Below are positions 1-5,706 of a stretch of 5,706 bases of DNA, in pieces. Source of the stretch: DATCSE01 sp036568605 (GTDB taxonomy: Bacteria > Pseudomonadota > Gammaproteobacteria > Burkholderiales > Burkholderiaceae_C); contig DATCSE010000367.1 in the NCBI GenBank assembly GCA_036568605.1, positions 1 to 5,706 on the forward strand. Reading direction: 5' to 3'. The notes beneath the pieces were generated by a model that saw only the letters and a program-made list of their open reading frames with translations, had not been told where the DNA came from and made no database searches. The position numbers were made by a program, and so were the translations under genes. The stretch's first letter is position 1. Every line of letters starts with the position of its first letter.

Positions 1-931
1 GACCACGCTGCTGCGCATCATTGCGGGGCTCGAGACGCAGACCGCCGGCCGCATCGAACAGGACGGCCGCGACATCTCGGTGCTGCCGCCGGGCAGCCGC
101 GACTACGGGATCGTGTTCCAGTCGTATGCGCTGTTCCCGAACCTGACGGTCGCCGACAACGTCGCCTATGGCCTGGTCAACCGCAGGCAGAACAAGGCGC
201 AGATCGCGCAGCGGGTCGACGAACTGCTGAAGCTTGTCGGCCTGCCCGGCAGCGGGGCCAGGTACCCGGCGCAGCTCTCGGGCGGGCAGCAGCAGCGCAT
301 CGCGCTGGCGCGCGCGCTCGCGACTTCGCCGGGTTTGCTTCTGCTGGACGAGCCGCTGTCGGCGCTGGATGCGATCGTGCGCGTGCACCTGCGCCAGGAG
401 ATACGCTCGCTGCAGCGCAAGCTGGGCGTCACGACCATCATGGTCACGCACGACCAGGAGGAGGCGCTGTCGATCGCCGACCGCATCGTCGTGATGAACC
501 ACGGCGTGATCGAGCAGGTCGGCACGCCGATGCAGGTCTACCGCGACCCGGCGACGCCGTTCGTCGCCGACTTCGTCGGCAAGATCAACGTGCTCGGCGG
601 CACGCTGCACCCGGGGCGCGAGCTGCGGGTCGGGCAGAGCCGCTTCGCCTGCGAGGTCGACTGCGACGCGGTGCGCGAGGTCAAGGTCTATCTGCGCCCC
701 GAAGACGTGCTGGCGCGGCCGATCGCGCCGGGCGATGCGAACGTCTTCGAGGCCGACATCGAGCGCATCGAGTTCCTCGGTTCGTACTGCTTGGTCAGCG
801 TGCGCTCGGCCGCGATCGGCGCGAGCCCGCTGGTCGTCTACCTGTCGCTGAACTTCCTCGCCGAGCAGCGGCTCGAGGTCGGCAGCCGCTTGCCGCTGCG
901 GGTGATGCCGGAGCGGATGCGTTTCTTCTGA
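1..931 (+). CDS. ABC transporter ATP-binding protein, putative 2-aminoethylphosphonate importer (PhnT2-type), 5' truncated
   Basis: This is the cytoplasmic ATPase that powers an ABC importer. Its reading frame is already open at the left edge: the first whole codons (from base 2) read TTLLRIIAGLE, which normally directly follows the Walker A Gly-Lys, so roughly 40 N-terminal residues are missing and an internal GTG at 80 is not the start. Visible in order are the Q-loop (GIVFQSYALFPNLTV, from about 107), the ABC signature LSGGQQQR (275-298), Walker B LLLLDEP (335-355), the D-loop SALDA, and the switch histidine in MVTHDQEEA (His codon 449). A TOBE-like C-terminal domain follows, containing VYLRPEDV. 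All catalytic motifs that fall inside the window are intact. The family is the PotA/FbpC-like group that includes PhnT and PhnT2. The AEP assignment rests on the adjacent fused permease and phnW, because the ATPase alone could equally serve iron or polyamine uptake. ATPase function is certain; substrate is inferred. Confidence 0.9.
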   Translation, partial: TTLLRIIAGLETQTAGRIEQDGRDISVLPPGSRDYGIVFQSYALFPNLTVADNVAYGLVNRRQNKAQIAQRVDELLKLVGLPGSGARYPAQLSGGQQQRIALARALATSPGLLLLDEPLSALDAIVRVHLRQEIRSLQRKLGVTTIMVTHDQEEALSIADRIVVMNHGVIEQVGTPMQVYRDPATPFVADFVGKINVLGGTLHPGRELRVGQSRFACEVDCDAVREVKVYLRPEDVLARPIAPGDANVFEADIERIEFLGSYCLVSVRSAAIGASPLVVYLSLNFLAEQRLEVGSRLPLRVMPERMRFF

Positions 932-948
932 CGCCGCACCCGACCGCG

Positions 949-2670
949 ATGGCTGCCGTCCTGTCGCTGCCCGCCACGCCCGCGCTGCGCCAGCGTGCCC
1001 ATTGGAGCGACCGGGTCGCGCATGCGGTGCTGCTCGCGCTGGTCATGCTGCTGGTCGTGTTCATGGCCGCGCCGCTGGCCGCCATCCTCGTCAAGTCGGT
1101 ACAGAACGCCGACGGCGCGTATGCCGGGTTCGCCAACTTCGCGGGTTATCTGAAGACGCAGTCGCTGCTCAGCTCGCTGTGGCACAGCGTCTGGGTCTCG
1201 GCGCTGGTCACGCTGGTCACCGTGCCGCTCGCGTTCGGCTTCGCCTATGCGCTGATGCGCAGCTGCATGCCGTTCAAGCCGCTGTTCCGCACGATTGCGC
1301 TGGTGCCGCTGCTCGCGCCGTCGCTGCTCTCGGCGCTGTCGCTGATCTACTGGTTCGGCAACCAGGGCATAGCCAAGGGCGTGCTGCAGGCGATCGGCTT
1401 CGAGACGATCTACGGCGCGCCGGGCATCGTGGTCGCCGAGTGCTTCGCGACGTTCCCGCATGTGCTGATGATCCTCGTCAGCGCGCTGTCGCTGGCCGAC
1501 GCGCGGTTGTACGAAGCGGCCGACGCGCTCGGCACCTCGACGCGCCGCCGCTTCTTTACGGTCACGCTGCCCGGCGCCAAGTACGGGCTGATCTCGGCGG
1601 CGCTGGTGGCGTTCACGCTGGTCATCACCGATTTCGGCATCCCGAAGGTGATCGGCGGGAACTTCAACATGCTGGCGACCGACGTGTTCAAGCTCGTGAT
1701 CGGCCAGCAGGACTTCCAGCGCGGCGCGGTCGTCGGCCTGCTGCTGCTGACGCCGGCGGTGCTGACCTTCGTGATCGACGGGCTGGTGCAACGCAAGCAG
1801 ACGGCGATCCTCGGCGCGCGCGCGGTGCCTTACCGGCCGAAACCGTCGCGCGGCTTCGATGCCGCGATGACGGCGTATGCGTCCACGATCGCCGTGCTGA
1901 TGCTGGCGATGCTCGGCATGGCGGTGTTCGCGTCGTTCGCGAGCTTCTGGCCCTACAACCTGACGCCGACGCTGCGCCACTACACGATGGGGCTGGTCGA
2001 TGCCGAGGTCGGCGACGCGTTCGTCAACAGCCTGCAGCTCGCGGCCGGCACCGCGTTCTTCGGCACGATCGTCGTCTTCGTCGGCGCCTACATGCTGGAG
2101 AAGACACGCGGGCTCGCCTGGGCCCGGCCGCTGGCGCGGCTGCTCGCGATGCTGCCGATGGCCGTGCCGGGCCTGGTGCTGGGGCTGGGCTACATCTTCT
2201 TCTTCAACGCGCCGGGCAATCCGCTGCACGGGCTGTACCGCACGCTGCCGCTCTTGATCCTGTGCACCATCGTGCACTTCTACACCACCGGACACCTGAC
2301 CGCGGTGACCGCGCTGAAGGCGCTGGACGCCGAATTCGAATCGGTCTCGGCCTCGCTGAAGGTGCCGTTCTTCAAGACCTTCTGGCGCGTCACGCTGCCG
2401 ATCTGCACGCCCACGCTGCTGGACATCGGCCGCTACTTCTTCATCAACGCGATGACGACGATCTCGGCGGTCGTGTTCCTTTATTCTCCGGAAACGAAGG
2501 TCGCGTCCATCGCGATCCTGAACCTGGACGAAGCCGGCGAGGCCGGGCCGGCGGCGGCCTGCGCGGTGCTGATCACCGCGGGGTCGACGCTGGTCTCGCT
2601 GCTTTTCATCGCGCTGGGCTGGTGGGTCGAGAGGCGGACCCAGGCCTGGCGCAACACGAACCCGACATGA
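949..2670 (+). CDS. Fused double-domain ABC permease, putative 2-aminoethylphosphonate importer (PhnU2-type)
   Basis: This inner-membrane channel subunit contains both permease halves in one 573-residue chain. About 12 hydrophobic segments are visible, near residues 24-48, 79-104, 112-135, 157-182, 213-237, 259-280, 307-333, 360-383, 393-419, 432-449, 490-512 and 537-560, with a basic linker around 281-305. The first half has a good EAA loop, which contacts the ATPase: E189-A-A, G195, then L207-P208. The second half has the equivalent loop ending in TFWRVTLP (L483-P484), but Lys471 stands where the conserved Gly should be. Fused permeases occur in FbpB-like iron importers and in the PhnU2 family linked to AEP uptake; the downstream phnW favours the latter. 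The ATG lies 17 bases after the ATPase stop with no clear Shine-Dalgarno sequence, which suggests coupled translation. No separate second permease gene is needed. The binding protein is not in the window and is presumably upstream. Confidence 0.88.
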   Translation: MAAVLSLPATPALRQRAHWSDRVAHAVLLALVMLLVVFMAAPLAAILVKSVQNADGAYAGFANFAGYLKTQSLLSSLWHSVWVSALVTLVTVPLAFGFAYALMRSCMPFKPLFRTIALVPLLAPSLLSALSLIYWFGNQGIAKGVLQAIGFETIYGAPGIVVAECFATFPHVLMILVSALSLADARLYEAADALGTSTRRRFFTVTLPGAKYGLISAALVAFTLVITDFGIPKVIGGNFNMLATDVFKLVIGQQDFQRGAVVGLLLLTPAVLTFVIDGLVQRKQTAILGARAVPYRPKPSRGFDAAMTAYASTIAVLMLAMLGMAVFASFASFWPYNLTPTLRHYTMGLVDAEVGDAFVNSLQLAAGTAFFGTIVVFVGAYMLEKTRGLAWARPLARLLAMLPMAVPGLVLGLGYIFFFNAPGNPLHGLYRTLPLLILCTIVHFYTTGHLTAVTALKALDAEFESVSASLKVPFFKTFWRVTLPICTPTLLDIGRYFFINAMTTISAVVFLYSPETKVASIAILNLDEAGEAGPAAACAVLITAGSTLVSLLFIALGWWVERRTQAWRNTNPT

Positions 2671-3473
2671 ACGACAACGACACCTTCAATGAATTGCGCG
2701 TGGCCATCGTCCAGCAACCGATGGCCTGGACGACCGGACGCAACGTCGAGCACATCGTCGATGCGATCGGGCTGGCAGCGGGGCAGGGTGCGCAGCTGTG
2801 CCTGTTCCCCGAGCTTGCGCTGACCGGCTTTCATCGCAGGATCCGCGAGGAGGCGAAGCCGGAGATCGTCGAGCCGGCGTTGCAGCGCGTGCGCGCCGCT
2901 TGCCGCGATGCCGGTGTCGCCAGCCTGCTGGGCCTGCCGACGTTCACGGCCGACGGCGGCGTGCGCAACAGCTACGCGTTCATCGACGCTGCCGGCGACA
3001 TCGGCAGCACGGTGCACAAGAACGGCCTGACGCCCGCCGAACTGACCTTCTTCGAGCCCGGTGCCGACCGCCCGGTGCTGCGTTATGCCGGCCGGACCTG
3101 CTCGACCGTGATGTGCCGCGAGATCGAGGACGTGACGGAGATCGCCGCGCAGCTCGCGGCCGAGCCGGTGCAACTGATGTTCTGGCCGTCCATCGTCGGC
3201 CATGCACCCGGCACGATCGCGGAGCCGGAGCGCGAGGTGCAGGACCTGGGCTACGTCCAGCGGGCCGGCGAATTCGCGCGGCGCCTGAACACGCACCTGG
3301 TGCAGTGCAACTGGCCGCAGGCGTTGAACACGCCGGAAGCGCGCTGGCAAGGCCACAGCAAGGCCTATTCGCCGGACGGCGAGATCCTGTTGACGCTGCC
3401 GCCCGACGAAGCCGGCATCGGCGTGTTCGAGCTCGGCGCGCGCGAGTATCGCTGGCTGCCACTGGCAGCGTAA
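2667..3473 (+). CDS. Nitrilase-superfamily carbon-nitrogen hydrolase
   Basis: This is a predicted cytoplasmic amidase of 268 residues, the usual size for a single-domain nitrilase-superfamily enzyme. The Glu-Lys-Cys catalytic triad is visible: Glu49 in [10 protein letters not shown], Lys118 in [12 protein letters not shown], and Cys150 in TVMCREIED, with the supporting Glu125. The Cys neighbourhood is MCREIEDV, unlike the common CYD-RFPE pattern, so it belongs to a less typical branch. The first beta-strand ([12 protein letters not shown]) begins at residue 10, which supports the ATG at 2667. That ATG overlaps the permease stop as ATGA with no Shine-Dalgarno sequence of its own, a sign of translational coupling. 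Family members hydrolyse nitriles, amides, omega-amides or N-carbamoyl compounds; the true substrate cannot be read here. Its place between an AEP importer and phnW suggests it frees an amine from an amide-linked substrate, or deaminates an amide by-product. Family confidence is high and substrate confidence is low. Confidence 0.88.
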   Translation: MNDNDTFNELRVAIVQQPMAWTTGRNVEHIVDAIGLAAGQGAQLCLFPELALTGFHRRIREEAKPEIVEPALQRVRAACRDAGVASLLGLPTFTADGGVRNSYAFIDAAGDIGSTVHKNGLTPAELTFFEPGADRPVLRYAGRTCSTVMCREIEDVTEIAAQLAAEPVQLMFWPSIVGHAPGTIAEPEREVQDLGYVQRAGEFARRLNTHLVQCNWPQALNTPEARWQGHSKAYSPDGEILLTLPPDEAGIGVFELGAREYRWLPLAA

Positions 3474-3511
3474 GCCAGGTCGGTCGCTCGCCCATGGTCA
3501 CCACAACGATC

Positions 3512-3516
3512 AGGAG
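3512..3516 (+). promoter_or_regulatory. Shine-Dalgarno sequence of phnW
   Basis: AGGAG lies six bases before the ATG at 3523. It decides the phnW start: another ATG at 3494 is out of frame and has no ribosome-binding sequence. The 49-base gap after the amidase gene shows no promoter-like elements or terminator that I can support. Confidence 0.75.
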
Positions 3517-3522
3517 ACTCCC

Positions 3523-4623
3523 ATGGACCGCGACGCCATCCTGCTGACCCCCGGCCCGTTGACGACCACGCTGCGCACCAAGCTCGCGATGCTGCGCGAC
3601 TGGGGCTCGTGGGACGCGGACTTCAACGCGCTGACCGCCGAGGTGCGCCGCGAGCTGCTGACGATCGTGCACGGCGAAGGCTCGCACGTCGTCGTGCCGC
3701 TGCAGGGCAGCGGCACGTTCTCGGTCGAGGCTGCGGTGGCGACCGTGGTGCCGCGTGATGGCCACGTGCTCGTGCTCGACAACGGTGCCTATTGCAAGCG
3801 CTTCGGCCGGCTCGCGACGCTGATGGGCCGGCGCACGACCATCCTTGCGCGTGCCGAGGACGAGCCGGTCTCGGCCGACGAGCTCGATGCCGCCCTGCGC
3901 GCCGATCCCGGCATCACGCATGTGGGCTTCGTGCACTGCGAGACCGGCACCGGCGTGCTGAACCCGCTGAAGGCGGTGGCCGACGTCTGCGCGCGCCACG
4001 GCAAGGGGCTGATCGTCGACGCGATGAGCTCGTTCGGCGCACTGCCCATCGATGCACGCGAGGTCCGGTTCGACGCGCTGGTCGCGGCCAGCGGCAAGTG
4101 CCTCGAAGGCGTGCCGGGCATGGGCTTCGTCATCCTGCGCCAGGAGGCGCTCGCGCGTTGCGAAGGCCACTCGCACTCACTCGCGATGGACCTGCACGAT
4201 CAGTACGTGTACATGGAGAAGACCGGGCAGTGGCGCTTCACGCCGCCGACCCACGTGGTCGCGGCGCTGGCCGAGGCGGTCCGCCAGTTCGTCGAGGAGG
4301 GCGGGCAGCCGGCGCGGCTCGCGCGCTACGCCGACAACTGCCGTACGCTGGTCGACGGCATGCGCACGCTGGGCTTCGAGCCGTTCCTGCGCGCCGAGAT
4401 CCAGGCGCCGATCATCGTGACCTTCCATGCGCCCCGGCATGCCGCGTACGACTTCAAGGCGTTCTACGCGGCGGTGAAGCAGCGCGGTTTCATCCTGTAT
4501 CCCGGCAAGCTGACCCAGGTCGAGACCTTTCGCGTAGGCTGCATCGGCGCGATCTCGCGCCGCGAGATGCAGCAGGCGGTGAATGCGGTGGGTGAGGTGA
4601 TGCGGGAGTTGGGGATGCGGTAA
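3523..4623 (+). CDS. phnW: 2-aminoethylphosphonate-pyruvate aminotransferase
   Basis: PhnW is a PLP-dependent cytoplasmic enzyme that converts 2-aminoethylphosphonate and pyruvate to phosphonoacetaldehyde and L-alanine, the first step of AEP catabolism. The 366-residue length matches the family. Recognisable blocks run along its whole length and agree with my memory of Salmonella Phn[10 protein letters not shown] at the N-terminus, the phosphate-cup motif [11 protein letters not shown] (Ser63-Gly64-Thr65), [31 protein letters not shown] with the pyridine-nitrogen Asp166, [12 protein letters not shown] with the Schiff-base Lys192, [20 protein letters not shown], and the C-terminal ILYPGKLTQ and FRVGCIG with Arg337, placed to bind the substrate carboxylate. 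The residue before Lys192 is Gly where I recall Asn in Salmonella, probably neutral. The ATG has a good Shine-Dalgarno sequence. The gene is the main functional anchor of the cluster. Related serine/alanine-glyoxylate aminotransferases are the alternative, but the motif match makes PhnW much more likely. The next enzyme (PhnX or PhnY/PhnA) is not in view. Confidence 0.95.
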   Translation: MDRDAILLTPGPLTTTLRTKLAMLRDWGSWDADFNALTAEVRRELLTIVHGEGSHVVVPLQGSGTFSVEAAVATVVPRDGHVLVLDNGAYCKRFGRLATLMGRRTTILARAEDEPVSADELDAALRADPGITHVGFVHCETGTGVLNPLKAVADVCARHGKGLIVDAMSSFGALPIDAREVRFDALVAASGKCLEGVPGMGFVILRQEALARCEGHSHSLAMDLHDQYVYMEKTGQWRFTPPTHVVAALAEAVRQFVEEGGQPARLARYADNCRTLVDGMRTLGFEPFLRAEIQAPIIVTFHAPRHAAYDFKAFYAAVKQRGFILYPGKLTQVETFRVGCIGAISRREMQQAVNAVGEVMRELGMR

Positions 4624-4631
4624 GCGCACCC
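4612..4631 (+). other. Small inverted repeat over the phnW stop codon
   Basis: GGG-TGCG on the left (with one bulged A at 4615) pairs with CGCA-CCC on the right around a five-base loop, GTAAG, giving seven pairs, six of them G-C. The stop codon TAA sits in the loop. No T-run follows, so it does not look like an intrinsic terminator. It could slow ribosomes or limit mRNA decay, or be chance in G+C-rich DNA. Confidence 0.3.
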
Positions 4632-4669
4632 GTTGGAGCTAAACCCGCGCGTTCCCCCGTTCGCAAATG

Positions 4670-4674
4670 AGGAG
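4670..4674 (+). promoter_or_regulatory. Shine-Dalgarno sequence deciding a GTG start
   Basis: AGGAG is followed by six bases (CGCAAT) and then GTG at 4681, the only start with a well-placed site in the frame of the ligase gene. Two nearby ATGs (4667 and 4679) are in a different frame and cannot start it. Confidence 0.75.
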
Positions 4675-4680
4675 CGCAAT

Positions 4681-5706
4681 GTGGCAAGCAAAAAGAACGT
4701 GCCAGCGCACAAGGAGCACCCGGCCCTGCAAGCCGTGCGTGACTCGGGTGCCGACAAGGTCAAGGTCGCGGTCAGCGACATCGACGGCATCCTGCGCGGC
4801 AAGTACCTGCACCTCGACAAGTTCTTCGGCGCCGCGCAGCCCGTGCCGGGCGGCGGCTTCGGCTTCTGCGACGTGGTGTTCGGCTGGGATTCCGGCGACC
4901 AGTGCTACGACAACACCCAGCTCACCGGCTGGCAGCACGGCTTCCCCGATGCGCTCGCGCGCCTCGACCTGGCGACCGGCCGTCGCGTGCCGTGGGACGG
5001 CGGCGTGCCGTTCTTCCTCGGCGAGTTCGTCGACGCCGACGGCGGCCCGTACCCCATCTGCCCGCGTCAGACCCTGAAGCGCGTGCTCAAACGCGCGGAG
5101 AAGCTCGGCGTGCTGCCCATGTGCGGCATGGAGTTCGAGTGGTTCAACTTCGCCGAGACGCCGCAGAGCTGGGCCGCGAAGCAGGGCGTCAACCCCGAAC
5201 CCATCACGCCCGGCATGTTCGGCTATTCGCTGCTGCGCATGGGCCACAAGCGCGAGTACTTCAACGCGCTGATGGACGAGATGCTCGCATTCGGCGTGCC
5301 GATCGAAGGGCTGCACACCGAGACCGGGCCGGGCGTCTACGAGGCCGCGATCCTGTTCAGCGAGGCGCTGGAGGCGGCCGACCGCGCGATCCTGTTCAAG
5401 ACCGGAGCCAAGGAGATCGCCGCGCGCTTCGGCATCATGCCCAGCTTCATGGCGAAGTGGAGCGCGCGCTTCCCGGGCTGCTCGGGGCACATCCACCAGA
5501 GCCTGTCCGACGGCAAGGCCAACCTGTTCCACGACGCGAAGACGCCGCGCCGCATGAGCCGGCTGTTCGAGAGTTATCTCGCCGGCCAGGTCGCGCACCT
5601 GATGGAGTTCGCGCCGATGTTCTGGCCGACGATCAACAGCTACAAGCGGCTGGTCGACGGCTTCTGGGCGCCGGTCAAGCCGACCTGGGGGCTGGACAAC
5701 CGCACC
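4681..5706 (+). CDS. Glutamine synthetase-superfamily ligase (GlnT/PuuA-like, probably gamma-glutamyl-amine forming), 3' truncated
   Basis: This ATP-dependent glutamate-amine ligase begins at GTG and stays open for 342 codons to the window edge; about 100 C-terminal residues are probably missing. The beta-grasp-like N-terminal part (about 1-100) includes VAVSDIDGILRGKYL. The catalytic domain shows the metal/glutamate ligands Glu151 and Glu153 (GMEFEWF), Glu214 and Glu221 (ETGPGVYEAA), Lys259 (FMAKW), His270 and His272 (SGHIHQSL), Arg323 (NSYKRL) and Arg341 (WGLDNR). Three features differ from true glutamine synthetase: GPGV replaces GPGQ, no DGSS loop is seen near the N-terminal domain junction, and Trp329 occupies the position of the ammonium-site flap Glu (E327 of enterobacterial GlnA). 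This pattern is known in GlnT/PuuA-like ligases that glutamylate organic amines. The neighbouring phnW makes AEP or a related amine a candidate acceptor; this is inference. It is unlikely to be the housekeeping glnA. Confidence 0.88.
   Translation, partial: MASKKNVPAHKEHPALQAVRDSGADKVKVAVSDIDGILRGKYLHLDKFFGAAQPVPGGGFGFCDVVFGWDSGDQCYDNTQLTGWQHGFPDALARLDLATGRRVPWDGGVPFFLGEFVDADGGPYPICPRQTLKRVLKRAEKLGVLPMCGMEFEWFNFAETPQSWAAKQGVNPEPITPGMFGYSLLRMGHKREYFNALMDEMLAFGVPIEGLHTETGPGVYEAAILFSEALEAADRAILFKTGAKEIAARFGIMPSFMAKWSARFPGCSGHIHQSLSDGKANLFHDAKTPRRMSRLFESYLAGQVAHLMEFAPMFWPTINSYKRLVDGFWAPVKPTWGLDNRT

Noticed and set aside
80..931. ATPase starting at the internal GTG at 80
   Set aside because: Conserved ABC sequence (the residues just after Walker A) is encoded before it, so the gene starts outside the window.
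838..2295. Long minus-strand open frame of 485 codons opposite the permease gene
   Set aside because: Its translation is a low-complexity run of Arg, Gln, His, Glu and Ala without domains. This is typical antisense of a G+C-rich gene, and the + strand frame here has clear membrane segments and EAA loops.
1002..2666. Upstream extension of the amidase frame through the permease gene
   Set aside because: The frame is open but encodes Arg/Ala-rich nonsense there. Amidase homology begins only after the ATG at 2667.
3491..3526. Repeated CCCATGG (3491 and 3520) before phnW as an operator or start duplication
   Set aside because: Seven bases repeated once in G+C-rich DNA is expected by chance, and the second copy is simply the phnW start codon context.
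3494..3547. Possible 17-codon leader peptide overlapping the phnW start
   Set aside because: It has no Shine-Dalgarno sequence, no attenuator-like codon run and no paired hairpins. It looks like a chance ATG in a CCCATGG context.
2980..4176. Minus-strand open frame of 398 codons opposite the amidase and phnW
   Set aside because: It crosses two well-supported + strand genes and their intergenic gap, shows no recognisable motif, and has antisense-type composition.
4639..5598. Minus-strand open frame of 319 codons opposite the ligase gene
   Set aside because: The + strand frame has conserved glutamine-synthetase motifs throughout. The minus frame is His/Arg/Glu-rich antisense without a domain.

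Overview
The window is a gene-dense, G+C-rich stretch (strongly G/C-biased third codon positions) with every supported gene on the + strand and almost no intergenic space. Base composition, codon use and gene types fit a high-GC proteobacterium, most likely a Burkholderiales-type betaproteobacterium. That placement is an inference from style and not from a marker gene.

Layout: (1) 1-931 is the 3' part of an ABC transporter ATPase, cut at its Walker A lysine by the window edge. (2) 949-2670 is a 573-residue permease with two fused MetI-type halves. (3) 2667-3473 is a nitrilase-superfamily amidohydrolase whose ATG overlaps the permease stop (ATGA). (4) 3523-4623 is phnW, 2-aminoethylphosphonate (AEP)-pyruvate aminotransferase, the anchor for the whole region. 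(5) 4681 to the window end is a glutamine-synthetase-superfamily ligase starting at GTG and running off the 3' edge. Gaps are 17, -4, 49 and 57 bases. No promoter, intrinsic terminator, RNA gene, mobile element, repeat array or CRISPR was seen. The set reads as one operon whose beginning (probably the periplasmic binding protein) and end lie outside.

Working model: the ATPase and fused permease import an organophosphonate, probably AEP. PhnW transaminates AEP with pyruvate to phosphonoacetaldehyde and alanine. The enzyme that breaks the C-P bond (PhnX, or PhnY plus PhnA) is not in the window. The less expected part is the pairing of a nitrilase-type amidase with a glutamine-synthetase-like ligase around phnW. 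The ligase has Trp where true glutamine synthetase has the ammonium-site Glu, and it lacks the DGSS loop, so it probably joins glutamate to an organic amine. A gamma-glutamylation/de-glutamylation branch for AEP or a related aminophosphonate, analogous in logic to the Puu putrescine pathway, is a testable hypothesis and is not shown by the sequence.
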